The notes below the pieces were generated by a model. That model had not been told where the DNA came from, searched no databases, and saw only the letters and a list, made by a program, of their open reading frames with translations. From an uncultured Clostridia bacterium (GTDB lineage Bacteria > Bacillota > Clostridia > Christensenellales > Aristaeellaceae), in NCBI GenBank assembly GCA_947596085.1, contig CANQEW010000030.1, forward strand, positions 1 through 32,908: 32,908 nucleotides of DNA. The letters are read 5' to 3'. How positions within the stretch are numbered: the stretch's first letter is position 1; the number at the start of each line of letters is the position of its first letter. Made by a program: the position numbers and the translations under genes. Shown piece after piece: positions 7,873-15,536 of this stretch.

Positions 7873-8265
7873 TCACTTGTGCAGATCGCTCTTGATCTGG
7901 GTGGTGCTGATTTCAGGCGTGCGCGGCAGGTAGACCACCTCTACCCCTTGCTCCTTCAGGAAGTCGAACTTCCCCTCCCAGTCGTCGCCCATCACGAAGG
8001 TGTCGATGTGATACTCCTTCACATCCGTCCGCTTCTGCTCCCAGTTTTCCTCGGGAATCACCAGATCCACGTAGCGGATGGCCTCCAGCAGCGCCTTGCG
8101 CTGCTCGTAGCTGAAGTAGCACTTCTTGCGCTTTTCATTCCAGTTGAACTCGTCGGTGGAGAGCGCCACCACCAGGTAGTCCCCCAGCGCCTTCGCCCTG
8201 CGCAGCAGGTTGATGTGCCCGTAGTGCAGGAGGTCAAACGTTCCGTAGGTAATTACGCGCTTCAT
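7873..8265 (-). CDS. tagD: Glycerol-3-phosphate cytidylyltransferase (TagD-like)
   Basis: Cytoplasmic nucleotidyltransferase that would make CDP-glycerol from CTP and glycerol-3-phosphate, a precursor of teichoic acids and glycerol-phosphate-decorated polymers. The nucleotide-binding HxGH motif is His14-Tyr-Gly-His17 within YGTFDLLHYGH, and the second signature appears as RTPEISTTQIK near the C-terminus. Its 130 residues match TagD. The ATG at 8265 is preferred to one three codons upstream because the GAGG site, which overlaps the rpiB stop, would be too close to the earlier ATG. No tagF-like polymerase is in this window, so the polymer is unknown. Confidence 0.88.
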   Translation of the reverse strand: MKRVITYGTFDLLHYGHINLLRRAKALGDYLVVALSTDEFNWNEKRKKCYFSYEQRKALLEAIRYVDLVIPEENWEQKRTDVKEYHIDTFVMGDDWEGKFDFLKEQGVEVVYLPRTPEISTTQIKSDLHK

Positions 8266-8276
8266 GTGCACCATCC

Positions 8277-8729
8277 TCAGTCGCAGCTCTGCCGCTCGTC
8301 CAGATTCATGATCATCTCCACGCGGCGGGCGTGGCGGCCGCCCTCAAAGGGCGTTGTCAGGAACTGATCCACGATGGCCTCTGCGAGCTGCGGCCCCACG
8401 ATGCGCGCGCCGAAGGCGATCAGGTTGCAGTCGTTGTGGGCGCGGCACATCTGGGCGCTGACGGGCTCCGACACGCAGGCGCAGCGCGCGCCGCGCACCT
8501 TGTTGGCGGAGATCGAGATGCCGACCCCCGTGCCGCAGATCAGAATGCCGCGCTCGGCCCCGCCCGAAACCACGCGCTTTGCCACGGCCTCCGCCGGGCG
8601 CGGGTAGTCCATGCGCTCGCCCATGGCGCTGCCCAGGTCGATCACCTCGTGCCCCTGCGCTTCCAGATACTCCTTGATGTGCAGCTTCAGTTCCACGGCG
8701 GCATGGTCGTTTCCAATGGCGATTTTCAT
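8277..8729 (-). CDS. rpiB: Ribose-5-phosphate isomerase B
   Basis: Interconverts ribose-5-phosphate and ribulose-5-phosphate in the pentose phosphate pathway. The start at 8729 is set by GGGAGG about 9 bases upstream. Signatures are GNDHAA with Asp8/His9, the active-site CGTGVGISISANK with Cys65, and the AHNDCN segment with His98. 150 residues is typical. RpiB-family members can also act on allose or galactose phosphates, and this cannot be excluded. tagD follows 11 bases after the stop. Confidence 0.92.
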   Translation of the reverse strand: MKIAIGNDHAAVELKLHIKEYLEAQGHEVIDLGSAMGERMDYPRPAEAVAKRVVSGGAERGILICGTGVGISISANKVRGARCACVSEPVSAQMCRAHNDCNLIAFGARIVGPQLAEAIVDQFLTTPFEGGRHARRVEMIMNLDERQSCD

Positions 8730-8767
8730 GGCTGCGCCCTCCCGTCTCTTCATTATTCATTGATATG

Positions 8768-8796
8768 AATATACTACCATCCGCGCCGTTTGTCAA
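8768..8796 (-). promoter_or_regulatory. Promoter of rpiB-tagD
   Basis: Minus-strand perfect TTGACA (8791-8796), 17-base spacer, TATATT (8768-8773), about 32 bases before the preferred rpiB start. Confidence 0.75.
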
Positions 8797-8808
8797 CCGC
8801 CGCCGGCC

Positions 8809-8837
8809 TTGACAAGCCCGGCGCGAACGCCTAAAAT
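8809..8837 (+). promoter_or_regulatory. Promoter of the secreted-protein/ABC importer operon
   Basis: Perfect TTGACA (8809-8814), 17-base spacer, TAAAAT (8832-8837). The leader to the first ATG at 8869 is only about 25 bases, too short for a riboswitch. Confidence 0.75.
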
Positions 8838-8868
8838 AGAAGCAGCTTATCGGAAGGGATGTCTGTTC

Positions 8869-9615
8869 ATGAAAAAACTTGCGGCCCTGCTGACCGTTCT
8901 TGCCCTCCTGCTGGGCGCGCCCGCGCTGGCCTTCGAAGGCACGGGCTACCCCGCCTGGGACGGCGCGTCCGACCCGGACAACGGCCTGTGCGCCGCCTTC
9001 GATGGCGAGCGCATCGCGCTGAGCTTCGACCCCTCGGCCGACTATTCCAACGTGCAGGACGGCACGATTCAGGCCTGCTTCTTCGCCTATGACGCGACGG
9101 AGGAGCACTATCTGGAGCTCTACCTGCTGCTGCCGCAGGACGTCGCCGGCGGGGACGTGCTTCAAAGCGGCGACGGCACGATCTGCTCGATCAGCCTCTA
9201 CGAGACGGCGCTGAACGGCGAAACGCTCTACTACGCCGACGAGATTGGCGGCGACGGCACGAGCTACGAGCTGGTCGTCGAATCCGTGGAGAACACCGGT
9301 GCGGCCATCGCCATGAACGGCCGCCTCACGGCGCAGCTCTGCCGCTACGTCGGGGATCAACCCGCGTCGGATATGCTGCGCGTCGAGGAGGCGCGCTTCC
9401 GCTTCACATTGCCGCTGTCCGCCGGGAATTTCGTCCCCGCCCCCTCGCAGGCGCCGGACGCCGCGCCCGCGCAGCCGGAAAACAGCCCCGCTCCCGTTGT
9501 ACCGACGTTACCGGAGAGCAGCGCCGCGCCCGCCGTGCCGGCGCCGCCGGAAAACAGCGCCCCCGCCCGGGGCGCGCCGGCCTTCACCCTGCCGCCGGAC
9601 TACGCGGTCATATAA
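8869..9615 (+). CDS. Secreted protein of unknown function, Pro/Ala-rich tail
   Basis: 248 residues, not recognised. Residues 1-21 form a signal peptide (KKLAALLTVLALLLG, then APALA cleavage). The mature part to about 185 looks like a beta-rich globular domain. The remaining 60 residues are a low-complexity Pro/Ala/Glu/Ser linker with repeated PENS/PESS units, ending without a membrane anchor or sorting motif. The start follows GGAAGGG. It is the first gene of the importer operon, 30 bases before the binding protein, so it may take part in substrate capture or sensing, but this is inference from position. Confidence 0.75.
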   Translation: MKKLAALLTVLALLLGAPALAFEGTGYPAWDGASDPDNGLCAAFDGERIALSFDPSADYSNVQDGTIQACFFAYDATEEHYLELYLLLPQDVAGGDVLQSGDGTICSISLYETALNGETLYYADEIGGDGTSYELVVESVENTGAAIAMNGRLTAQLCRYVGDQPASDMLRVEEARFRFTLPLSAGNFVPAPSQAPDAAPAQPENSPAPVVPTLPESSAAPAVPAPPENSAPARGAPAFTLPPDYAVI

Positions 9616-9645
9616 TCACGCGAAAAACGAAAGGAAAAGACGACT

Positions 9646-10593
9646 GTGAAGAAATTGTTCTGTGCGCTGATGATCCTGGTTCTGCTGGGCGGCTGCGCGC
9701 TGGCCGACGCCGTGCGCGTGGCCGCGCTCAAGGGCCCGACGGCCATGGGCATGGTCAAGATGATGCGCGACGACGCGGGTGAAAGCTACGCGTTCGAAAT
9801 CCTCGCCTCCGCCGACGAGATCACGCCGCGGCTGACCCGGGGCGAACTGGACATCGCCGCGCTGCCCGCGAACCTCGCCTCCGTGCTCTACAACCGCACG
9901 GGCGGCGAAATTCGCGCGCTGGCGATCAACACGCTGGGCGTGCTCTACGTCGCCGAGCGGGGCGACGCCATTCACAGCGTCGCCGACCTCGCGGGCCGGA
10001 CGATCTACACGGCGGGCAAGGGCTCCACGCCCGAGTTCGCGCTCGATTACATCCTCCGTGCCAACGGCCTGATTCCCGGCGAGGACGTGACCGTCGAGTT
10101 CAAGTCCGAGCACAGCGAGTGCCTCGCGGCGCTGATGGCCGACGAGAGCGCCGCCGCCATGCTGCCCCAGCCCTTCCTGACCACCGCCATGCAGAAGGCG
10201 GAGGACGTGCGCATGGCGCTGGATCTGACGAAGGAGTGGGACGCGCTGCAGGGCGAAGGCGGCAGCGCCATGATCACCGGCGTGGTCGCTGCGCGCGCCG
10301 CGTTCATCGACGAAAATCCCGAAGCGGTGGCGCGGTTCCTCGCGGACTACGCCGCGTCCGTGGAATTTACCAACGCCAACATTTCCGAAGCCGCCGAATT
10401 GATCGGCGCGTATGACATCGTGCCCGCGGCGGTGGCGGAAAAGGCGCTGCCCGGCTGCAACATCTGCTTCATCGACGGCGCCGCGATGCGCGAAAAGCTC
10501 TCCGGCTACCTGCAGGTGCTGTTCGATGCCGCACCCGAGTCCGTGGGCGGCGCGCTGCCCGACGCGGCGTTTTACAGCGGTGCGGACGACTGA
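9646..10593 (+). CDS. ABC importer substrate-binding protein, NitT/TauT (SsuA/THI5-like) type
   Basis: 315 residues starting at GTG 9646 after AAAGGA. The signal sequence ends LLGGC17, a plausible lipobox, so the protein is probably anchored at the outer membrane face. The mature protein has the NMT1/SsuA architecture: VRVAALKGPTAMGMVKMM near the start, an RLTRGELDIAALPANLA hinge-type segment, and DLAGRTIYTAGKGSTPEFAL further on. Family members bind sulfonates, nitrate, thiamine precursors or other small molecules. No enzyme in the operon points to a ligand. Permease and ATPase follow immediately. Confidence 0.85.
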   Translation: MKKLFCALMILVLLGGCALADAVRVAALKGPTAMGMVKMMRDDAGESYAFEILASADEITPRLTRGELDIAALPANLASVLYNRTGGEIRALAINTLGVLYVAERGDAIHSVADLAGRTIYTAGKGSTPEFALDYILRANGLIPGEDVTVEFKSEHSECLAALMADESAAAMLPQPFLTTAMQKAEDVRMALDLTKEWDALQGEGGSAMITGVVAARAAFIDENPEAVARFLADYAASVEFTNANISEAAELIGAYDIVPAAVAEKALPGCNICFIDGAAMREKLSGYLQVLFDAAPESVGGALPDAAFYSGADD

Positions 10594-11332
10594 TTCAAAA
10601 ATCAAACTCTGGCCGGTTCTGTTCTGGCTGATCGCCTGGCAGGCCGCCGCGATGGCCGTGGGCCGCGACTTCCTGCTCGCGCCGCCGCTCACGGTCCTTG
10701 CGCGCCTGTGCGCGCTCGCCGCCACGGCGCAGTTCTGGCGCGCCGCGCTCTACTCGCTGAGCCGCATTCTGCTGGGCTTCCTGCTGGGCGCGGCGGCGGG
10801 CGTGCTCTGCGCGGGGCTGTCCGCGCGCTTCGCGCGCTTTCGGGATCTGATCGCGCCGCTTTGGGCGGTGCTGCGCGCCGTACCCGTCGCCTCCTACGTG
10901 GTGGTGGCGCTGATCTGGCTCCCCTCCCGCAACCTGTCCGTATTGATTTCCCTGTTGATTGTGTTCCCGGTGATCTACGCCGAGGCGCTCGCGCAGATCG
11001 GGCGCGCCGATCCCCAGCTTCGGGAGATGGCACGGCTGTTCGGCATGTCCGGGGGAAAGAAGCTCGTCTACCTCTACGCGCTTCCAGCGCTGCGGGAGAT
11101 GGGCCCGGCCTGCGCCTCCGCCATGGGGCTGGCATGGAAGTCGGGCATCGCGGCGGAGCTGATCTCCATCCCGACGGGTTCCATCGGCGAGCGGCTGTAC
11201 CAGGCCAAGGTCTATCTGATGACCGGCGACCTCTTCGCCTGGACGATCCTCATCATCGCGCTGAGCGCCGCCTGCGCGCGCCTGTTCGCCGCGTTGCTGC
11301 GCTTCCTCGCCGCGCGGCTCGAGGAGGTGTGA
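10580..11332 (+). CDS. ABC importer permease, SsuC/TauC type
   Basis: About 250 residues with six predicted membrane helices, one subunit of the homodimeric channel. The GTG at 10580, overlapping the binding-protein gene by 14 bases, is the most plausible start; no clear ribosome site precedes it, suggesting coupled re-initiation. The cytoplasmic EAA loop that contacts the ATPase is visible as EALAQIGRADPQLREMARLF followed by LPAL. ATPase translation starts three bases after its stop. Confidence 0.85.
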   Translation: MRTTDSKIKLWPVLFWLIAWQAAAMAVGRDFLLAPPLTVLARLCALAATAQFWRAALYSLSRILLGFLLGAAAGVLCAGLSARFARFRDLIAPLWAVLRAVPVASYVVVALIWLPSRNLSVLISLLIVFPVIYAEALAQIGRADPQLREMARLFGMSGGKKLVYLYALPALREMGPACASAMGLAWKSGIAAELISIPTGSIGERLYQAKVYLMTGDLFAWTILIIALSAACARLFAALLRFLAARLEEV

Positions 11333-11334
11333 GC

Positions 11335-11949
11335 GTGGAGATTCGCATCGAAAACCTCCGCAAATCCTACGGCGGGCGGACGGTATTCGCAAACCTCAAT
11401 TGCGCGTTCCCCGGCGGCCGCGCGTGCTGCGTCCTCGGCCCCTCCGGCTGCGGAAAGACCACGCTGCTGCGGCTGATCGCCGGGCTGGAAGCGCTCGATT
11501 CTGGCGCGATCTCCGGCGCGGCGGGAAGGAAAACCGGCATGGTCTTCCAGGAGGACCGGCTGTTTTTGGAATTGTCCGCGGAGCGCAACGTACTGCTGAC
11601 CGCGCGCCCCGGCTTTTCGCGCGGCGACGCGCGCGCGCTGCTGGGCGAGCTCGGACTCGACGCCCGGAGCGGCCCGGTGCGCGCGTACAGCGGGGGCATG
11701 CGCCGCCGCGTGGCCCTCGCCCGGGCGCTGGCGTCGGACTTTGAACTCCTGCTGCTAGACGAGCCCTTCGCCGGGCTGGATGACGCGGCCCGCGCCCGGG
11801 CCATCGAAGTCATCCGCGCCCGCGCCGCGGGGCGCACGATCCTCTGCGCCACCCACGGCGCGGACGACGCGCGGGCGCTCGGCGCGGACGTCCTGCGCCT
11901 GGACGCGGAGTTCGGTCGGTTTCCGCCTGATGCGCCTCCGACACGGTGA
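11335..11949 (+). CDS. ABC importer ATPase subunit
   Basis: 204 residues from GTG 11335, with GAGGAGG overlapping the end of the permease gene. All nucleotide-binding motifs are present: Walker A GPSGCGKTT (35-43), Q-loop Gln72 (VFQED), signature YSGGMRRR (118-125), Walker B LLLLDEP with Asp142/Glu143, and switch His174. It is about 50 residues shorter than a typical SsuB (about 255), with a very short C-terminal extension. It energises the importer encoded just upstream. Confidence 0.9.
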   Translation: MEIRIENLRKSYGGRTVFANLNCAFPGGRACCVLGPSGCGKTTLLRLIAGLEALDSGAISGAAGRKTGMVFQEDRLFLELSAERNVLLTARPGFSRGDARALLGELGLDARSGPVRAYSGGMRRRVALARALASDFELLLLDEPFAGLDDAARARAIEVIRARAAGRTILCATHGADDARALGADVLRLDAEFGRFPPDAPPTR

Positions 11950-11996
11950 CGCGCACGGTCCGTTCCCGCGAAAATGAAGCCAATCCACAATATTGA

Positions 11997-12029
11997 ATCA
12001 CTCCCCGAAGAGAGCCTTCGGGGAGTGAT
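11997..12029. terminator. Terminator between the ABC operon and manA
   Basis: A 14-bp perfect stem (11997-12010 with 12016-12029) and 5-base loop, followed on the plus strand by CCAATTATTTT. Flanking ATTG/CAAT can extend the stem. It probably ends the plus-strand operon and may also serve the converging manA. Confidence 0.8.
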
Positions 12030-12058
12030 CCAATTATTTTGCTGTCAATGGCGTTCGC

Positions 12059-13075
12059 TTAGGTTTCCGTCAGCCCCGCCACGCCCTCGGCACGGTAGCC
12101 GAGCTCGGAGCGCAGCGCCTCCTGCCGCGGCAGAGAGGACATCAGCACCTTGCAGTCCTCGCTCTCGATGCGCACGTCCTCCAACGCGGCCGGCACGAGC
12201 ACGCTGTCGAAGGGCATGAGCTCCAGCTCGTCCTCGCCCCAGCGCAGGCGGCAGGGCCCCAGCGGCGTGAGGAACAGCATCCTGCCGTCGCTCACCGGCA
12301 TCGAACCGGATATGTTCAGGCGGCAGAGCTCAAAATAGCGGTTGGAGATGTAATAGGTGCGGCTGCCGCCCCGGCACAGGCTGGTCACGCCCCGCAGCTT
12401 GTCGGGGCGCAGCGCGGGATCGGCCACTTCCGCGGCCTGCTTGAGGTGCAGCGGCCGGGGCTGTCCGTCCGCGTTCAGTCGGTTCCAGTCCCAGGTGCGA
12501 TAGGTCAGGTCGCTGGACTGCTGAATCTCGTACACCTGAATGCCCGCGCCGAGGGCGTGCACCAGTCCGCTGGGGATGTAATACACGTCGCCGGGCCGCA
12601 CCTCGATCCAGCGGAGCGCCTCCTCCCCGCCGCCGTCGGCGAAGACTTCCGCGGCGCTCCGTCCGCCCGCGTTCAGGCCGTAGGCGATCTTCGCGCCCGG
12701 CTCGCAGTTCAGAATCACCCACGCCTCGGTTTTGCCGAGCTTGCCGCCCTCGTTGGCGCGGGCGTAGTCGTCGCCGGGGTGCACCTGCACCGAAAGCGTA
12801 TCCCGCGCGTCGATGAGCTTCAACAGCAACGGGAATTCGCCCGGCGCGCCGGTGAGGGCCTCGCCCCACCGCTCGATCATCCGGTTCAGCGCGACGCCCG
12901 CGTGCGCGCCGTTGCGCACGCTGCTCTCCCGGCCCGGCAGCGCCGAGATCTCCAGCGATTCGCCGGTCTGCTCGGGCGCGTCCTTCAAAAAGGCGTCCCG
13001 CAGCATCGATCCTCCCCAGGGCGTCTCGCTCCCGGAGCGGAAATAGGGCGCCATCAGCAGCGGATACAGCTTCAT
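12059..13075 (-). CDS. manA: Mannose-6-phosphate isomerase, class I
   Basis: Zinc-dependent interconversion of mannose-6-phosphate and fructose-6-phosphate, feeding mannose into glycolysis or supplying mannose-6-phosphate for glycan precursors. The start at 13075 follows AGGAGG with 8 bases. Zinc-ligand motifs are QVHP (His99), KTEAW (Glu117) and PSGLVHALG, with the TYRTWDWNR segment typical of the short Firmicutes form (338 residues here). Two glycosyltransferase-type genes elsewhere in the window could use the products. It is a single gene with its own promoter. Confidence 0.92.
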   Translation of the reverse strand: MKLYPLLMAPYFRSGSETPWGGSMLRDAFLKDAPEQTGESLEISALPGRESSVRNGAHAGVALNRMIERWGEALTGAPGEFPLLLKLIDARDTLSVQVHPGDDYARANEGGKLGKTEAWVILNCEPGAKIAYGLNAGGRSAAEVFADGGGEEALRWIEVRPGDVYYIPSGLVHALGAGIQVYEIQQSSDLTYRTWDWNRLNADGQPRPLHLKQAAEVADPALRPDKLRGVTSLCRGGSRTYYISNRYFELCRLNISGSMPVSDGRMLFLTPLGPCRLRWGEDELELMPFDSVLVPAALEDVRIESEDCKVLMSSLPRQEALRSELGYRAEGVAGLTET

Positions 13076-13091
13076 ATTTCGAACCTCCTGC

Positions 13092-13120
13092 TTGAAAAAG
13101 TTGGGTGCCTGATTTATACT
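13092..13120 (+). promoter_or_regulatory. Promoter of the helicase gene
   Basis: TTGAAA (13092-13097), 17-base spacer, TATACT (13115-13120). It is interleaved with the minus-strand manA promoter: the two -10 elements are 4 bases apart. Confidence 0.65.
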
Positions 13121-13124
13121 ACAT

Positions 13125-13153
13125 ATTGTACTTTCAGTTGCCCAAACTGTCAA
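13125..13153 (-). promoter_or_regulatory. Promoter of manA
   Basis: Minus-strand perfect TTGACA (13148-13153), 17-base spacer, TACAAT (13125-13130). Its footprint overlaps that of the helicase promoter on the other strand. Confidence 0.75.
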
Positions 13154-13166
13154 GACGCGGAGGTGA

Positions 13167-15485
13167 ATGGCCGTGGGCGAAGTGCATGTGGTGAGCGTCC
13201 GGGAGCTGGCCGAATACGCCTGCGCCTCCGGCAGCATCGTCTCGGGAGCGGCCATGGCCCGGCGCATGCGCGAGGGGCGGGAGGGACATCTCGCCGTGCA
13301 GCGGGAGCTTCCCGACGGCTGGTGCGCGGAGGTGAGCGCGTCGCTGGACGTGGAGATCGAGGGCGTGGCGCTGCGGGTGCAGGGCCGGGCGGATGCGCTG
13401 CGCGTCAAGGACGGCTGCGTGGAGGTCTGCGAGATCAAGACCACGCGGATTTCTCCGCTGGAGGTCTGCCAGGACGACTACCCCGCCCATTGGGCGCAGG
13501 CGGAAATCTACGCCCACATGTTCTGTGTACAAACAGACTGTGGTCGGTCTGAGCTCACGCTGCTCTACCGGGGCACGCGCGGCGGCGAGCAGCGCTTCCG
13601 GCGGCGCTTCGACGCGGACGAGCTGGCGGAGCACTTTCTGGGCTACGCACGGCCCTACGCGCTGTGGCTGAAGGAGGCGGATCGCTGGAGGGACGGTTCG
13701 GAGCCCACGCTGGCGAGCCTGCGCTTCCCCTACGAGACCTACCGCGACGGCCAGCGGGAGATGGCGAAGTGCGTCTTTCGCGCCTTCTCCCAGGGCGCGC
13801 GGGCGCTGATTGAAGCGCCCACAGGCATCGGCAAGACCGCGGCCTCCCTCTACGGCGCGCTGCGGGCGCTGGGCGCGGGCAAGGTAAGCTCTGTGTTCTA
13901 CCTGACCGCGCGCACCACGGGCCGCCGCACCGCCGAGGACGCGCTGGCGCGCATGCGCGCCGGCGGGCTACGGCTGCGCTCGGTGACGATCACCGCCAAG
14001 GAGAAGGTGTGCTTCCTGCAAAAAACAGACTGCAGTCTGTGTCCCTATGGCGACGGCTACTTCGACCGCCGCCGGGACGCGCTGCGCGCGGCCATGGGCC
14101 GGGAGGTCTTCGGCCCGGAGGAGATCGAGGCGCTGGCGCGGGAGCATGAGATTTGTCCCTTCGAGCTCTCGCTGGATCTGACGCAGATCGCGGACGTGGT
14201 GATCTGCGACTACAACTACGTGTTTGATCCCCGCGTGCGGCTCAAGCGCCACTTTGAAAAGAAGAGCCGCGCGGGGCTGCTGATCGACGAGGCCCACAAC
14301 CTGCCCGACCGCGCCCGGGAGATGTACTCCGCCGAGCTGTCCGGCGCGCGGGTGCGCGAATTGCACGCCCGCGTCGCGGAGCGCTTCGGCGAGCGCGATC
14401 CGCTGGCGCGCTCGCTGGCCGCGCTTCGCGCGGCGCTGACGGCGCCGGACGCGGAGTACGACGCCCGGCGCGAGCCGCCGGAGGCGCTCGCGCGCGCGGC
14501 GGCCGATTTCGCGGAGGAGGCGGAGCGCCTGCGCGTAAGCGAGGAGGAGCTGGTGGATCTGATGCTCGACTGCGGCTGGTTCGCCCGCGTGGCGAAGCGC
14601 TTCGAAGAGGACGCCTACCGGGCGCTGATCCGCCCCGAGGGTGCGGAGGAAACGATCTCGGTGAAGCTGTGGTGCTTCGCACCGGAGAAGTACATCGACC
14701 GGACGTTCTCCCGGGTGGGCGGCGCGGCGCTGTTCTCGGCGACGCTCGCGCCCATGGACTTCTACGCCCGCCTGCTGGCCGTTCCCGACCGAAGTCGGTG
14801 GCTGCGGTTGGAATCGCCCTTCCCGCAGGACAATCTGTTCGTGGCGCGGCTGCCGGTGCCGGTGCGCTTTCGGGATCGCAGCGAGAGCATGGAGCGCGTC
14901 GTGCGGGCGATTCACGCCATGGCGGAGGCTCACCCGGGCAACTATCTGGCCTGCTTCCCCTCGCACGCATATCTGGAACAGGCGTACAAATACTATCGAA
15001 CGCGCTTTCCCGACGCGCGCGCCGTGCGGCAGGACGCGCGCATGAGCGAGGAGCGGCGGCGGCAGTTTCTGGCGCGATTTGAGGCGGGGCCGGCCGCGTC
15101 GATGACGGCGTTCATCGTTCTGGGCGGCGTGTTTTCCGAGGGCGTTGACCTGCCGGACGACCGGCTCTCGGGCGCGGCAATCGTCACCACGGGCATCCCG
15201 CATGTGAGCGCGGAGGCCGAGCTGCTGCGCGAGATCTACGACGACGGCTTCGAGGGCGGCACCGACGCGGCCTACACCTATCCGGGCTTCCGCCGCGTGC
15301 TGCAGGCGGCGGGCCGCGTGATTCGCACGGAGACCGACCGCGGCGTCGTGCTGCTGATCGACGACCGCTACGGCGCGGAAAAGTACCTGGAACTGATGCC
15401 GCCGCACTGGCGGGTGCGCAAAATCACCAGCATGAGCGGACTCAACCGTCAGTTGCATTCCTTCTGGAGCGGCAAAATGGATTGA
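13167..15485 (+). CDS. XPD/DinG-like DNA helicase with N-terminal PD-(D/E)xK nuclease-like domain
   Basis: A 772-residue predicted DNA-processing enzyme. Residues about 40-165 carry a PD-(D/E)xK pattern: Asp76 in GRADAL, then Glu89-x-Lys91 in CEIKTT. The superfamily 2 helicase follows: Walker A EAPTGIGKT (216-224), DEAH box DEAHN from Asp374, and motif VI QAAGRVIRTETDRG near the end. Between Walker A and DEAH, Cys282, Cys289, Cys292 and Cys330 fit the four ligands of the XPD/DinG iron-sulfur cluster. Family knowledge suggests a 5'-to-3' helicase in repair or R-loop removal. The start is ambiguous: ATG 13167 is only 3 bases from GGAGG, GTG 13173 is 9. No defence genes are adjacent. Confidence 0.9.
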   Translation: MAVGEVHVVSVRELAEYACASGSIVSGAAMARRMREGREGHLAVQRELPDGWCAEVSASLDVEIEGVALRVQGRADALRVKDGCVEVCEIKTTRISPLEVCQDDYPAHWAQAEIYAHMFCVQTDCGRSELTLLYRGTRGGEQRFRRRFDADELAEHFLGYARPYALWLKEADRWRDGSEPTLASLRFPYETYRDGQREMAKCVFRAFSQGARALIEAPTGIGKTAASLYGALRALGAGKVSSVFYLTARTTGRRTAEDALARMRAGGLRLRSVTITAKEKVCFLQKTDCSLCPYGDGYFDRRRDALRAAMGREVFGPEEIEALAREHEICPFELSLDLTQIADVVICDYNYVFDPRVRLKRHFEKKSRAGLLIDEAHNLPDRAREMYSAELSGARVRELHARVAERFGERDPLARSLAALRAALTAPDAEYDARREPPEALARAAADFAEEAERLRVSEEELVDLMLDCGWFARVAKRFEEDAYRALIRPEGAEETISVKLWCFAPEKYIDRTFSRVGGAALFSATLAPMDFYARLLAVPDRSRWLRLESPFPQDNLFVARLPVPVRFRDRSESMERVVRAIHAMAEAHPGNYLACFPSHAYLEQAYKYYRTRFPDARAVRQDARMSEERRRQFLARFEAGPAASMTAFIVLGGVFSEGVDLPDDRLSGAAIVTTGIPHVSAEAELLREIYDDGFEGGTDAAYTYPGFRRVLQAAGRVIRTETDRGVVLLIDDRYGAEKYLELMPPHWRVRKITSMSGLNRQLHSFWSGKMD

Positions 15486-15510
15486 AAAGCGGAAAAAAAT
15501 TTGATATAAT
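15482..15510 (+). promoter_or_regulatory. Promoter of the XpaC-family gene
   Basis: TTGAAA (15482-15487), 17-base spacer, perfect TATAAT (15505-15510) with TGA just upstream (extended -10). It overlaps the helicase stop codon. Confidence 0.8.
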
Positions 15511-15536
15511 GGCGCTCGGGAGTGTGAAAAATCGCC

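Noticed and set aside
8838..8868. A TPP or other riboswitch ahead of the ABC importer operon.
   Set aside because: Only about 25-30 bases separate the predicted transcript start from the first ATG, with no room for a riboswitch.
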